A stretch of DNA of 64,000 nt from Nitricoxidireducens sp046726235 (GCA_046726235.1 JBKPAD010000010.1:310001-374000), one strand, 5' to 3'; positions 1-8,760 are shown, numbered from the stretch's first letter. Notes: generated by a model not told the origin, from the sequence alone. Numbers and translations are program-made.

Positions 1-11
1 TGGGAGAAGTC

Positions 12-518
12 ATGTTTAAGAAGGCGTTCGTCGCAGTCGCATTCGTGGGTCTGACCGTTTCGGCGTTCTCGGCCGAGGCCGAGATGAAGATCGGCTTCGT
101 CAACGGGCAGCGCCTGATCAACGAGTCGCCCCAGGCAATCAAGGCGAAGAAGAAGCTCGAGAAGGACTTCGAGAAGCGCGACCAGGAACTGCAGCGCATG
201 GCCAAGCAGTTGCAGGGCATGCAGGAGAACCTCGAGAAGAACGCGCCGACGATGTCGGAGAACGATCGCCGCAACAAGGAGCGCGAGTTCAACGACCTGA
301 ATCGCGACTTCCAGCGCAAGCAGCGCGAGTTCCGCGAGGACCTCAACCTGCGCCAGAACGAGGAAATGGCCGCGATCTACGAGAACATCAACAAGGTGAT
401 CCGCAAGGTCGCCGAGACCGAAAAGTACGACCTGATCCTGCAGGAAGCCGTCTACTTCAGCCCGAAGATCGACATCACCGAAAAGGTTCTCAAGTCGCTC
501 GGGGACGGCGCCAAGTAA
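12..518 (+). CDS. skp: OmpH/Skp family periplasmic chaperone
   Basis: Periplasmic chaperone that holds unfolded outer-membrane proteins on their way to the BAM complex. The 168-residue product has an N-terminal signal peptide (about residues 1-23, ending near SAEAE), the family start KIGFVNGQRLI just after it, and a long charged helical section (residues 45-125) typical of the Skp coiled-coil arms. A GGGAGAAG ribosome-binding site lies just before the ATG. The next gene is lpxD, the usual partner downstream of bamA-skp; bamA is presumably just outside the window. The assignment rests on family recognition and context and is strong. Confidence 0.93.
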   Translation: MFKKAFVAVAFVGLTVSAFSAEAEMKIGFVNGQRLINESPQAIKAKKKLEKDFEKRDQELQRMAKQLQGMQENLEKNAPTMSENDRRNKEREFNDLNRDFQRKQREFREDLNLRQNEEMAAIYENINKVIRKVAETEKYDLILQEAVYFSPKIDITEKVLKSLGDGAK

Positions 519-522
519 GCGA

Positions 523-1557
523 GTGGCCGTTCGTCTCGACGAGATCGTCGCCCGCCTCGGCGGCCAGCTTGTCGGCGACGGCGGCATTCGCGTCAATGGG
601 CTGGCGACGCTAGAAGCAGCCGGCCCGGACCAGATTTCCTTTCTCGCCAATCCGAAGTACCGCAGCCAGCTGGCGACGACGCGCGCCGCTGCGGTGATCG
701 TCGATGCATCGGTTGCGGCCGCGTGCCCGGCGGCGGCGATCGTCACTGCGCAGCCCTATCGCTACTTCGCCCGATTGTCGCAATGGCTTGGCGCACCTGC
801 GCGTCCGGCTGCGGGCATCCATGCGTCGGCGGTGGTCGAGGTTGAAGTCCCGGCGAGCGCCTCGATTGGGGCTAATGCCTCCGTCGCGAAGGGGGCGCGC
901 ATCGGCGAGAACGTCGTGGTCGAGGCCAATTGCAGCATCGGACCGGAAGCCGAGATCGACGACGATTCGTGGCTGCATCCGAACGTCTGCGTCTACCCCG
1001 GGTGCCGAATCGGCAAGCGTGCGATCGTCCATTCGGGCGCCGTCATCGGCGCCGACGGCTTCGGCTTCGCGCGCGAGGCCGGCGGTTCATGGATCAAGAT
1101 CGCCCAGACGGGCAGGGTGCTGATCGGCGACGACGTCGAGATCGGCGCCAATACGACCATCGATCGCGGGGCGCTCGGCGACACGGTGATCGAGGATGGC
1201 GTCAAGCTCGACAACCAGATCCAGATCGCGCACAACGTCCGCATCGGGGCGCACACCGCGATGGCCGGCTGCGTCGGCGTCGCCGGCAGCGCGACCATCG
1301 GCCGCCGCTGCACCGTCGGCGGCGGCGCCATCGTCCTCGGCCATTTGCAGATCGCCGACGACGTGCATGTCTCGGCCGGCACGCTGGTGGCGAAATCCAT
1401 TGCGGAGGCGGGCAGCTACACGGGAACCGTGCCGTTCATGGAACACTCGGCATGGCTGAAAAATTTCGCCCGCGTGCGGCACCTCGATGCCATGGCCGAT
1501 AGAATACGCGCCCTCGAAACCAGGCTCGCCGCGCTCGAAGAAGGAAAGAATTCATGA
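523..1557 (+). CDS. lpxD: UDP-3-O-acylglucosamine N-acyltransferase
   Basis: Third enzyme of lipid A synthesis: it transfers a hydroxyacyl chain from ACP to the 2-amino group of UDP-3-O-acylglucosamine in the cytoplasm. The 344-residue protein has the LpxD N-terminal domain (residues 1-100, with ISFLANPKY) followed by left-handed beta-helix hexapeptide repeats (about 105-310), including GADGFGFA and IAHNVRIG, which carries the catalytic histidine. The start is GTG, four bases after the skp stop. It overlaps fabZ by ATGA, so the two are probably translationally coupled. Length is normal for the family. Confidence 0.95.
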   Translation: MAVRLDEIVARLGGQLVGDGGIRVNGLATLEAAGPDQISFLANPKYRSQLATTRAAAVIVDASVAAACPAAAIVTAQPYRYFARLSQWLGAPARPAAGIHASAVVEVEVPASASIGANASVAKGARIGENVVVEANCSIGPEAEIDDDSWLHPNVCVYPGCRIGKRAIVHSGAVIGADGFGFAREAGGSWIKIAQTGRVLIGDDVEIGANTTIDRGALGDTVIEDGVKLDNQIQIAHNVRIGAHTAMAGCVGVAGSATIGRRCTVGGGAIVLGHLQIADDVHVSAGTLVAKSIAEAGSYTGTVPFMEHSAWLKNFARVRHLDAMADRIRALETRLAALEEGKNS

Positions 1558-2000
1558 CCGCGATGGACATCCATCAGATCCTCGAACACCTGCCGCACCG
1601 CTACCCGTTCCTGCTCGTCGATCGCGTGCTCGACGTCGTGCCGGGCGAGCGCATCACGGCGCTCAAGAACGTCACCGTCAATGAGCCGTTCTTTCCCGGC
1701 CACTATCCGCACCATCCGGTGATGCCCGGCGTGCTGATTATCGAGGCGCTGGCGCAGACCGCGGCGATCCTCTCATTCAAGACGCTCGGCGGGAAGCCGG
1801 ATGACAAGTCCGTGTATTACTTCGTCGGCATCGACGGCGCGCGCTTCAAGCGCCCGGTCAGCCCCGGCGACCAGCTCGTGATGGAAGTGTCGATCGTCGC
1901 CAACAAGCGCGGCCTGTGGAAGTTCGCCGCCGTGGCCAAGGTCGACGGCAACGTCGCCGCCGAGGCCGAGCTGATGTGCACGGTGCGCGCGATCGAATGA
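1554..2000 (+). CDS. fabZ: (3R)-hydroxyacyl-ACP dehydratase FabZ
   Basis: Dehydrates 3-hydroxyacyl-ACP in type II fatty acid elongation and competes with LpxA/LpxD for hydroxyacyl-ACP, which explains its position inside the lpx operon. The 148-residue single hotdog domain has the family motif HHPVMPGVLIIEALAQ, with catalytic His54 and Glu64. It overlaps lpxD upstream (ATGA) and lpxA downstream (ATGA), so expression is tightly linked with lipid A synthesis. Confidence 0.96.
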   Translation: MTAMDIHQILEHLPHRYPFLLVDRVLDVVPGERITALKNVTVNEPFFPGHYPHHPVMPGVLIIEALAQTAAILSFKTLGGKPDDKSVYYFVGIDGARFKRPVSPGDQLVMEVSIVANKRGLWKFAAVAKVDGNVAAEAELMCTVRAIE

Positions 2001-2779
2001 GCGGAACGCAGATCCATCCGACGGCCGTCGTCCACCCCGGCGCGAAGCTCGGCGCCGGCGTTTCGGTCGGTGCCTACACCATCGTCGGCGAGCACGTCGA
2101 GATCGGCGACAACACATGGATAGGGCCGCACGTCGTGCTCGGCGGCCACACGCGCATCGGCCGCGACAACCGCATCTTCCAGTTCAACTCGATCGGCGAG
2201 ATCCCGCAGGACAAGAAATACGCCGGCGAACCGACCCGGCTCGAGATCGGCGACCGCAACACCATCCGCGAGTTCTGCACCTTCAACTGCGGCACCGCGC
2301 AGGACGCGGGCGTCACGCGTGTCGGCGACGACAACTGGATCATGGCCTACGTGCACATCGCGCACGACTGCCAGGTCGGCAACAAGACGATCTTCGCCAA
2401 CAACGCGCAGCTCGCGGGCCATGTCCACGTCGGCGACTGGGCGATCCTCGGCGGCTTCACGGTGGTGCATCAGTTCGTTCGCATCGGCGCCCACGCCATG
2501 ACGGCGATGGGCACGATCCTGCTGCAGGACGTGCCGCCCTACGTCACGGCGTCCGGCAACCCGGCCGAGCCGCACGGCATCAACAGCGAAGGCCTCAAGC
2601 GCCGCGGTTTCTCGTCGCCGTCGATCATGGCGATCAAGCGCGCCTACAAGGCCATCTACAAGTCGGGCTTCAAGCTCGATGAGGCCCTGGCCGCCGTTTC
2701 CGCCGAGCGCGAGGCGGTGCCGGAACTCGGCCTCCTCGCCGATTTCATCGCCCAGCCGGGCCGCGGCCTGATCCGCTAG
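1997..2779 (+). CDS. lpxA: UDP-N-acetylglucosamine O-acyltransferase
   Basis: First committed step of lipid A synthesis, adding a 3-hydroxyacyl chain to UDP-GlcNAc. The 260-residue product starts MSGTQIHPTAVV. It has left-handed beta-helix repeats to about residue 190 and the active-site region IAHDCQVGN, followed by a helical C-terminal domain. The ATG at 1997 overlaps the fabZ stop. Longer in-frame reading upstream lies inside fabZ and is rejected as a start. Family length is about 260, matching this start. Confidence 0.95.
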   Translation: MSGTQIHPTAVVHPGAKLGAGVSVGAYTIVGEHVEIGDNTWIGPHVVLGGHTRIGRDNRIFQFNSIGEIPQDKKYAGEPTRLEIGDRNTIREFCTFNCGTAQDAGVTRVGDDNWIMAYVHIAHDCQVGNKTIFANNAQLAGHVHVGDWAILGGFTVVHQFVRIGAHAMTAMGTILLQDVPPYVTASGNPAEPHGINSEGLKRRGFSSPSIMAIKRAYKAIYKSGFKLDEALAAVSAEREAVPELGLLADFIAQPGRGLIR

Positions 2780-2783
2780 CGCC

Positions 2784-3932
2784 ATGCCGGTGCGCATTGC
2801 GATGGTGGCCGGCGAGGCCTCGGGCGACTTGCTCGCCGCCCACCTGATCGGCGCGTTGAAGCGCGAACTTCCCGACGCCCAGTTCTTCGGCATCGGCGGC
2901 CCCAAGATGCAGCGCGAAGGCTTCGATGCCTGGTGGCCGTCCGAGACGCTCGCGGTGCGCGGCTACGCCGAGGTGCTGCGCCACTATCGCGAGATCACCG
3001 GCATTCGCAGCCGGCTGATTTCCCGGCTCTGCGTCGAGAAGCCGGACGTGTTCATCGGCGTCGACGCGCCCGATTTCAACCTCAAGGTCGAGCGCAAACT
3101 CAAGGCGCGCGGCATCCCCGCGATCCATTACGTCAGCCCGTCGATCTGGGCCTGGCGCGGCGGCCGCATCAACGGCATCGGCCGCTCGGTCAGCCGCATG
3201 CTGGCGATGTTCCCGTTCGAGCCGGAAATCTACGAGCGCGCGTCGATTCCCGTCAGCTACGTCGGCCATCCGCTCGCCGACGTGCTGCCGGTCGAGTCGG
3301 TGCGCGATGCGGCGCGCGAGCGCCTCGACCTTCCCGGCGACCAGCGCATCTTCGCCCTGCTGCCCGGCAGCCGCCAGTCGGAACTCCAGTACATGGGGCG
3401 TTTGTTCATCGAGACCGCGAAGCTCCTGCACGAGCGGTTCCCCGACGCGCTGTTCCTCGTGCCGCTGATCTCGCGCGAGACGCGCCAGCAGTTCGAGATC
3501 GCGCTGTGGGATGCCGGCGCCCAGGAACTTCCGGTGCGCATGCTGTTCGGCCATGCCCAGGACGCGCTCGCCGCCTGCGACTGCGCGCTCGTCGCCAGCG
3601 GCACGGCCACGCTCGAGGCCGCGCTGCTGAAGACGCCGCATGCGATCGCCTATCGCATGTCTCCGTGGTCGTGGCGGCTGATGAAGCGCATGCGCTACCA
3701 GCCCTGGGTCGGATTGCCAAACATCATGGCGCGCCGCTTCCTCGTGCCCGAGTTCCTGCAGGATGAAGCCACGCCTGAGAATCTCGCCCAGGCGCTCGGC
3801 AACCTGGTGCTCGACACGCAGGTGCGCGGCCGGCTGGCGCAGGCATTCACCGACATTCATCGCACGCTGCGGCAGGACACGGCGGAAAAGGCCGCGGCGG
3901 CGATCCTCCCGTATGTGAGGGCAGCGGCATGA
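2784..3932 (+). CDS. lpxB: Lipid-A-disaccharide synthase
   Basis: Glycosyltransferase (GT19) that joins UDP-2,3-diacylglucosamine to lipid X to form the lipid A disaccharide at the inner membrane. The 382-residue product begins with the LpxB motif AGEASGDLLAAHL and includes FIGVDAPDFN, SPSIWAWR and VASGTATLEAAL, all hallmark blocks. It follows lpxA by four bases and overlaps rnhB by ATGA, as in many betaproteobacteria. Confidence 0.95.
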   Translation: MPVRIAMVAGEASGDLLAAHLIGALKRELPDAQFFGIGGPKMQREGFDAWWPSETLAVRGYAEVLRHYREITGIRSRLISRLCVEKPDVFIGVDAPDFNLKVERKLKARGIPAIHYVSPSIWAWRGGRINGIGRSVSRMLAMFPFEPEIYERASIPVSYVGHPLADVLPVESVRDAARERLDLPGDQRIFALLPGSRQSELQYMGRLFIETAKLLHERFPDALFLVPLISRETRQQFEIALWDAGAQELPVRMLFGHAQDALAACDCALVASGTATLEAALLKTPHAIAYRMSPWSWRLMKRMRYQPWVGLPNIMARRFLVPEFLQDEATPENLAQALGNLVLDTQVRGRLAQAFTDIHRTLRQDTAEKAAAAILPYVRAAA

Positions 3933-4507
3933 TCTGCGGCGTCGACGAAGCCGGACGCGGGCCGCTGGCAGGGCCGGTCTGCGCCGCCGCGGTGATCCTC
4001 GACCCGGCGCGTCCGATCGACGGGCTCGACGACTCGAAGAAGCTCAACGAGGCGACGCGCGACCGGCTGGCGATCGAGATCCGCGAGAAGTCGCTTGCCT
4101 GCTCGGTGGCCTTCGCGACCGTCGAGGAAATCGACAGCATCAACATCCTGCAGGCGACGCTGCTGGCGATGCAGCGCGCCGTTGCCGGCCTGGCGCTGCG
4201 GCCGGTCGAGATTCTCGTCGACGGCAATCGCCTGCCGGCTTTCGATCTTCCGGCGCGCGCGATCGTCGGCGGCGACGCCACGGTGGCGGAAATCTCCGCC
4301 GCCTCGATCCTCGCCAAGACGGCGCGCGACGCCGAGATGCGCCGGCTCCATCTCGAAGCGCCGCACTATGGCCTCGATCGCCACAAGGGCTACGGCACGG
4401 CCGAGCATCTCGAAGCCCTGCGGCTGCATGGCGCGGCCGCTTTCCATCGCCGCAGCTTCGCCCCCGTGCGCGAGGCGCTCGCGCGTGTCGCCCTCGAAGG
4501 CCGCTGA
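3929..4507 (+). CDS. rnhB: Ribonuclease HII
   Basis: Cleaves the RNA strand of RNA-DNA hybrids and removes single ribonucleotides from DNA. The 192-residue protein has the N-terminal motif GVDEAGRGPLAGP with catalytic Asp6 and Glu7, followed by LDDSKKLNE and SILAKTARD. The ATG overlaps the lpxB stop. The lpxB-rnhB pairing is widespread in proteobacteria. Confidence 0.95.
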   Translation: MICGVDEAGRGPLAGPVCAAAVILDPARPIDGLDDSKKLNEATRDRLAIEIREKSLACSVAFATVEEIDSINILQATLLAMQRAVAGLALRPVEILVDGNRLPAFDLPARAIVGGDATVAEISAASILAKTARDAEMRRLHLEAPHYGLDRHKGYGTAEHLEALRLHGAAAFHRRSFAPVREALARVALEGR

Positions 4508-4525
4508 GCCGCAGCGAGGCGCGCC

Positions 4526-5305
4526 GTGAAACCGATCACCTCGCGCGACAACCCGGGCTTCAAGTCGCTGCGCCTGCTGGCCAAGGACAGCCGCGAGCAG
4601 ATGCGCCAGGGGCGTACCGTGCTCGAGGGCGTTCATCTGATCGCCGACCATCGCGCACGCGTCGGCATGCCCGAACTCCTGGCTGTGAGCGAGAGCGGTG
4701 CCGAGAACTCGGAAGTCCTCCAACTGCTGGAAGCCCATGCCGGCGTTGATGTGCTGCGCCTGCGCGACAGCCTGTTCGCCGAGATCAGCGGCGTCGCCAC
4801 GCCTGTCGGCGTGCTCGCCGTCATCGCCGTTCCGCCCTGGACGACCGAGCCGCTTGCCGGCTCGGCCGTCATCCTCGAAGGCATCCAGGATGCCGGCAAC
4901 GTCGGCACCATCCTGCGCACTGCCGCCGCTTCCGGCGTCGCGGACGTGGTGCTCGGTCCGGGGTGCGCCGGCGTGTGGACACCGCGCGTGCTGCGCGCCG
5001 CACAGGGCGCGCACTTCTCGCTGCGCCTGCGTGAGGCCGACGACCTCGCAGCGGTGGTGACGGGCTTCGGCGGCCTCAGCGTTGCCACCGTAGTGCGCGA
5101 CGGCCGGCCGGTTTTCGACCTCGACCTGCGCGGTCCCGTCGCATGGATTTTCGGCAACGAAGGCGCGGGTGTTTCGCCAGCGCTTACCGCGGCAGCGAAG
5201 GAACGCGCGACCATCCCGATGGCTTCCGCCACCGAGTCGCTCAACGTCGCGGCGGCTGCGGCCGTGTGCCTGTTCGAGGCGGTGCGCCAGCGCAAAATCG
5301 CTTAG
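4526..5305 (+). CDS. TrmH/SpoU family RNA 2'-O-methyltransferase
   Basis: Predicted rRNA 2'-O-ribose methyltransferase of the SPOUT superfamily. The 259-residue protein has an N-terminal substrate-binding domain (KPITSRDNPGFKSLRLL) and a C-terminal SpoU knot with the three family blocks: LEGIQDAGNVGTILRTA (motif 1), WIFGNEGAGVS (motif 2) and IPMASATESLNVAAAAAVCLFE (motif 3). The start is GTG with a GAGG site six bases upstream, in frame and consistent with homologue length. Following rnhB, it probably belongs to the same transcription unit. The exact target nucleotide cannot be read from the sequence. Confidence 0.85.
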   Translation: MKPITSRDNPGFKSLRLLAKDSREQMRQGRTVLEGVHLIADHRARVGMPELLAVSESGAENSEVLQLLEAHAGVDVLRLRDSLFAEISGVATPVGVLAVIAVPPWTTEPLAGSAVILEGIQDAGNVGTILRTAAASGVADVVLGPGCAGVWTPRVLRAAQGAHFSLRLREADDLAAVVTGFGGLSVATVVRDGRPVFDLDLRGPVAWIFGNEGAGVSPALTAAAKERATIPMASATESLNVAAAAAVCLFEAVRQRKIA

Positions 5306-5341
5306 ACTGCATGCCATCGAGGTAAGGGCAGGAGGCATGCA

Positions 5342-5779
5342 ATGGAATGGTGGCACTGGGCCGTCGCCGGCATCGGCCTGATACTCGCGGAACTCGCGAT
5401 TCCCGCCTTCGTGCTGGTGTGGTTCGGCCTCGGCGCTCTCGTGGTGGCGCTGATCGCCGCCACCGGTGCCAGCACCGGCATCACCGCCCAGTTGGCGCTC
5501 TGGCTCGTCTTCTCCCTGGCCCTGGTCGCGCTCTGGTTCAAGGTCTTCAAGCCCGGCATGCACAAGACGCGCATCGGCATGTCCGACGCCGACTTCATCG
5601 GCGAGGTCGGGCTGCTGGCGCGCGATGTCGCCCCGTTCGAGAAGGGCGAGGTGCGCTTCCAGAAACCGGTGCTCGGCAGCGAAGTCTGGCCCTGCATCGC
5701 CGACGACACCATCAAGGCCGGCGCGCGCGTCAAGGTGCTCTCGGTCGAGGGCAGTTTCCTGAAGGTCGGCAGCGTCTGA
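5342..5779 (+). CDS. NfeD family membrane protein
   Basis: Small inner-membrane protein with two to three hydrophobic helices (about residues 5-75) and a C-terminal soluble OB-fold (residues 80-145), the NfeD layout. NfeD proteins partner SPFH/stomatin proteins encoded next door, and that is the case here. An AGGAGG site six bases upstream of the ATG fixes the start. An ATG five bases earlier is out of frame and too close to the ribosome-binding site. Confidence 0.85.
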   Translation: MEWWHWAVAGIGLILAELAIPAFVLVWFGLGALVVALIAATGASTGITAQLALWLVFSLALVALWFKVFKPGMHKTRIGMSDADFIGEVGLLARDVAPFEKGEVRFQKPVLGSEVWPCIADDTIKAGARVKVLSVEGSFLKVGSV

Positions 5780-5789
5780 GGAGAAAACA

Positions 5790-6647
5790 ATGGAAGCAGG
5801 CTTCATATTCGTCGTCGCACTCGTCGCCTTCGCCGTCATCACCCTGGCGAAAGGCGTGCGCATCGTGCCGCAGGGCGAGGAGTGGATCGTCGAGCGTCTC
5901 GGCAAGTACAGCAGCACCTTGCATCCCGGCCTCAACATCATCATTCCCTACCTCGACCGGGTCGCCTACAAGCTGATCACCAAGGACATCATCCTCGACG
6001 TCCAGGAACAGGAAGTCATCACGCGCGACAACGCCGTCATCCTGATCAACGCCATCGCCTTCATCAAGATCACCGACCCGATCAAGGCGGTCTACGGCGT
6101 GACGGATTTCTCCGAGGCGATCCGCAACATGATCATGACGACGCTGCGCTCGATCGCCGGCGACATGGACCTCGACCAGGCGCTTTCCAGCCGCGACAAG
6201 ATCAAGGCACGCCTGCGCGAAAGCATTGCCGACGAGGCCATCGACTGGGGCCTGACCGTGAAGTCGGTCGAGATCCAGGACATCAAGCCGTCCGAGTCGA
6301 TGCAGAAGGCGATGGAAGCGCAGGCCTCCGCCGAGCGCGAGCGCAAGGCGACGGTGACGAAGGCCGAAGGCACCAAGCAGTCGGCGATCCTGCAGGCCGA
6401 GGCGCGGCTCGAGGCCGCGCGCCGCGACGCCGAAGCGCAGGTGACGCTGGCCGAAGCCAGCGCCGAAGCCATCAAGCGCGTCGCGCAGGCGATCGGCACG
6501 CAGGACGCGCCGATGCGTTACATGCTCGGCGAGAAGTACATCATGGCCATGAGCCGCCTCGCCGACTCGCAGAACACCAAGACCTTCGTGATTCCCGCCG
6601 ACCTGCAGGAGACGCTGCGCGGCGTCCTCGGCCGCGACAAGGCTTAG
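5790..6647 (+). CDS. SPFH domain (stomatin/paraslipin, QmcA-like) protein
   Basis: Membrane-anchored SPFH-domain protein that forms oligomeric scaffolds in membrane microdomains. The 285-residue product has one N-terminal transmembrane helix (residues 3-20), the SPFH domain (GVRIVPQGEEWIVERLGKY to about residue 190) and a coiled-coil rich in Ala/Glu (190-240). It sits ten bases after nfeD with a GGAGA site. The TAG stop overlaps the TAA stop of the convergent MFS gene. Confidence 0.9.
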   Translation: MEAGFIFVVALVAFAVITLAKGVRIVPQGEEWIVERLGKYSSTLHPGLNIIIPYLDRVAYKLITKDIILDVQEQEVITRDNAVILINAIAFIKITDPIKAVYGVTDFSEAIRNMIMTTLRSIAGDMDLDQALSSRDKIKARLRESIADEAIDWGLTVKSVEIQDIKPSESMQKAMEAQASAERERKATVTKAEGTKQSAILQAEARLEAARRDAEAQVTLAEASAEAIKRVAQAIGTQDAPMRYMLGEKYIMAMSRLADSQNTKTFVIPADLQETLRGVLGRDKA

Positions 6648-7828
6648 GCCGGGATCGCGCGGCGGCCGGCGGAAAGCCGCGCCGCAACGAACAGGCAGAC
6701 GCTGACCGTCGCCGAGATCGTCGCCAGCGGCACCAGCGTGCCGTCGTGGCTGGCGCCGACCCAGATGCCGGCGAGCAGCGCTGCCGCCATGGTCACGAAG
6801 CCCAGCAGTCCGGCCGCCGCACCGGCCTGCGCCGGGAACGGCGCCACGGCCCCCGCCTGTGCGCAGGGGAAATTGATGCCGTGCGCGCTCATGGTCAGGA
6901 ACAGGCACAGCACGACGACCGTCCAGTGCTGCGCGCCGGCCGCCACCAGGCCGGCGAACAGCAGGCCGGCGGCGAGCGCCACCGTCGTGCCGATGCCGAG
7001 CGTGCGCTCGAGGCCGATGCGCGCCAGCAGCCGGCGGCAGACCAGCGTGCCGGCGAGATATCCCGAGACGCCGAAGGCGAAGCAATAGCCGTAGAACTCC
7101 GTCGGCACGCCGAGCACCTTGATCAGCACGAACGACGAACCCGAGATGAAGACGAAAATCGAGGCGTAGGAGAGCGCGCCCGGCAGCGTATAGGCCCAGA
7201 ACGCAGGCGAACGGGCGATGCCGCCGTAGACCTGGAGAAGATGGCGCGGACGCATGGCATCCGGATTGCGGCGCGCGTTGGTCTCGGCGAGCCAGCGCAG
7301 GCTTGCCAGCGCCAGCGCGATGCACAGCAGTGCATGCACGACGAAGGCCGCGCGCCAGCCGAACGCGACCTGCAGGTAGCCGCCGGCGATCGGCCCGAAG
7401 ATGGGGGCGAGCGAGAGCAGGGTGCTCGCTTTGGCGATCACCTTCGCGCCCTCGGCCGGCGCATGGACGTCGCGCACGATCGCGCGCGCCACGACGGCCG
7501 CCGTGCAGCAGCCGATCGCCTGGACGAAGCGGGCGGCGATCAAGAGGTCCAGGCTGGTCGCCGCGGCGCAGGCGATGCTGGCGACGCCGTAGACGCCGAG
7601 GCCGCCGAGCACGACCGGGCGGCGGCCGTAACGATCGGACAGTGGGCCGCTGACGAGTTGCGCTGTGCCGAAGCCGATGACGAACAGCGACAATGTCTGC
7701 TGCACCGCCGCCGGCGAGACCGAGAAGTAGCCGGCCAGATGGGGCAGCGAGGCGAGGTAGAGATCGGTGGACAACGGCTGCAGCATCAGGCAGCCGGCCA
7801 CCAGCCAGAGCAGGGTGTTCGGCGACAT
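6644..7828 (-). CDS. Bcr/CflA family MFS drug exporter
   Basis: Predicted proton-driven multidrug exporter of the inner membrane. The 394-residue product begins MSPNTLLWLVAGCLMLQPLSTDLY and shows about twelve hydrophobic helices. The MFS loop 2-3 motif GPLSDRYGRRPV and the DHA1 antiporter-type start are clear. Its ATG overlaps the smpB stop by one base (TGATG), so it is probably translated from the smpB transcript. The substrate is unknown. The gene ends in a stop shared with the convergent SPFH gene. Confidence 0.88.
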   Translation of the reverse strand: MSPNTLLWLVAGCLMLQPLSTDLYLASLPHLAGYFSVSPAAVQQTLSLFVIGFGTAQLVSGPLSDRYGRRPVVLGGLGVYGVASIACAAATSLDLLIAARFVQAIGCCTAAVVARAIVRDVHAPAEGAKVIAKASTLLSLAPIFGPIAGGYLQVAFGWRAAFVVHALLCIALALASLRWLAETNARRNPDAMRPRHLLQVYGGIARSPAFWAYTLPGALSYASIFVFISGSSFVLIKVLGVPTEFYGYCFAFGVSGYLAGTLVCRRLLARIGLERTLGIGTTVALAAGLLFAGLVAAGAQHWTVVVLCLFLTMSAHGINFPCAQAGAVAPFPAQAGAAAGLLGFVTMAAALLAGIWVGASHDGTLVPLATISATVSVCLFVAARLSAGRRAIPA

Positions 7829-8274
7829 CAGCGCGTCTCGCGCATGATGCGACCCTTCTCTCTTTCCCAGTCCTTGTTCTTCTCCGCCTCGCGCTTGTCG
7901 TACTGCTTCTTGCCCTTCGCAAGGCCGATCTCGAGCTTGATGCGGCCCTTCTTGAAGTGGAGGTCGAGCGGCACCAGCGCATAGCCGGCGCGTTCCACCT
8001 TGCCGATCAGCTTGGCGATCTCCTTGCGGTGCAGCAGCAGCTTGCGCGTGCGCACCGGGTCGGTCTTGACGTGCGTCGAGGCGGTGGTCAGCGGGCTCAT
8101 GTGCGCGCCGATCAGGAACACCTCGCCGCCCTTCAGGACGACGTAGGCTTCCTTGATCTGCGCGCGGCCGGCGCGGATCGCCTTGACCTCCCAGCCTTCG
8201 AGCGCGATCCCTGCTTCGATGCGCTCTTCGATGAAATAGTCGTGGAAGGCTTTCTTGTTCTCGGCGATGCTCAT
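7828..8274 (-). CDS. smpB: SsrA-binding protein SmpB
   Basis: Binds tmRNA and guides trans-translation on stalled ribosomes. The 148-residue product has the family start NKKAFHDYFIEERIEAGI, the central GWEVKAIRAGR and HMSPL blocks, and the basic C-terminal tail GKKQYDKRE...MRETR, which enters the mRNA channel. It is transcribed divergently from ratA, a common arrangement in proteobacteria. No tmRNA gene was seen in the window. Confidence 0.96.
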   Translation of the reverse strand: MSIAENKKAFHDYFIEERIEAGIALEGWEVKAIRAGRAQIKEAYVVLKGGEVFLIGAHMSPLTTASTHVKTDPVRTRKLLLHRKEIAKLIGKVERAGYALVPLDLHFKKGRIKLEIGLAKGKKQYDKREAEKNKDWEREKGRIMRETR

Positions 8275-8289
8275 GGCCAGGCGGCACGG

Positions 8290-8307
8290 TAGAATCGCGG
8301 CATTCTA
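8290..8307. promoter_or_regulatory. Symmetric divergent -10 region between smpB and ratA
   Basis: The intergenic DNA contains TAGAAT-CGCGGC-ATTCTA, an exact inverted repeat. Each half reads as a -10 hexamer TAGAAT on one strand, giving back-to-back starts toward ratA (+) and smpB (-). Leaders would be about 20-30 bases long. No good -35 boxes were seen at 17-base spacing, so the promoter role is an inference. Confidence 0.4.
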
Positions 8308-8328
8308 ACGTAGCGCCGCAGCCGCCTC

Positions 8329-8760
8329 ATGGCCGTCATCGAGAAGTCCGTCCTGATAGCGCGCACCGCCCAGCAGATGTTCGACCTCGTCGATCGGGTC
8401 GAGGACTATCCGAAGTTCCTGCCCTGGTGCGGCGGCACCGAATTGATCGAGCGCAGCGACAAGATCACGGCAGCCCGGTTGCACATCAACTACCGCGGCA
8501 TCAAGGCGCATTTCGCCACCGAAAATCCCAAGGATCCGCCGCACTGGATGAACATCCAGCTGCGCGAAGGGCCTTTCCGGCGGCTCGAAGGCAACTGGCG
8601 CTTCACCAGCCTCGGCGACGTCGGCTGCAAGATCGAGTTCCGGCTCAGCTACGAGTTTTCCAGCAGCGTGCTCGAGAAGGTCCTCGGCCCGGTCTTCAAC
8701 CACATCGCCAGCACCTTCATCGATTCGTTCGTCAAGCGCGCGCATGAGGTTTATGATTGA
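8329..8760 (+). CDS. ratA: RatA/Coq10-type START-domain protein
   Basis: Small START/SRPBCC domain protein (143 residues) related to E. coli RatA and mitochondrial Coq10. Family blocks VEDYPKFLPWCGG, FRRLEGNWRF and FEF/FSSSVLEKVLGPVF are present. E. coli RatA was described as blocking 70S assembly, but the family is now mostly viewed as ubiquinone-binding. Which role applies here cannot be decided. There is no strong ribosome-binding site. The gene is divergent from smpB and followed by rnfH after one unknown gene. Confidence 0.88.
   Translation: MAVIEKSVLIARTAQQMFDLVDRVEDYPKFLPWCGGTELIERSDKITAARLHINYRGIKAHFATENPKDPPHWMNIQLREGPFRRLEGNWRFTSLGDVGCKIEFRLSYEFSSSVLEKVLGPVFNHIASTFIDSFVKRAHEVYD

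Noticed and set aside
3857..5944. A 695-codon open frame on the minus strand across rnhB and the SpoU methyltransferase gene.
   Set aside because: High-GC DNA leaves long open frames on the antisense strand. The protein is low-complexity His/Arg/Gly/Ala with no family pattern, and the + strand genes are clear.
5730..7982. A 750-codon minus frame and a 700-codon plus frame (5882-7984) over the SPFH and MFS genes.
   Set aside because: Both are shadow frames in GC-rich coding DNA; the SPFH and MFS genes have full family motifs and proper starts.
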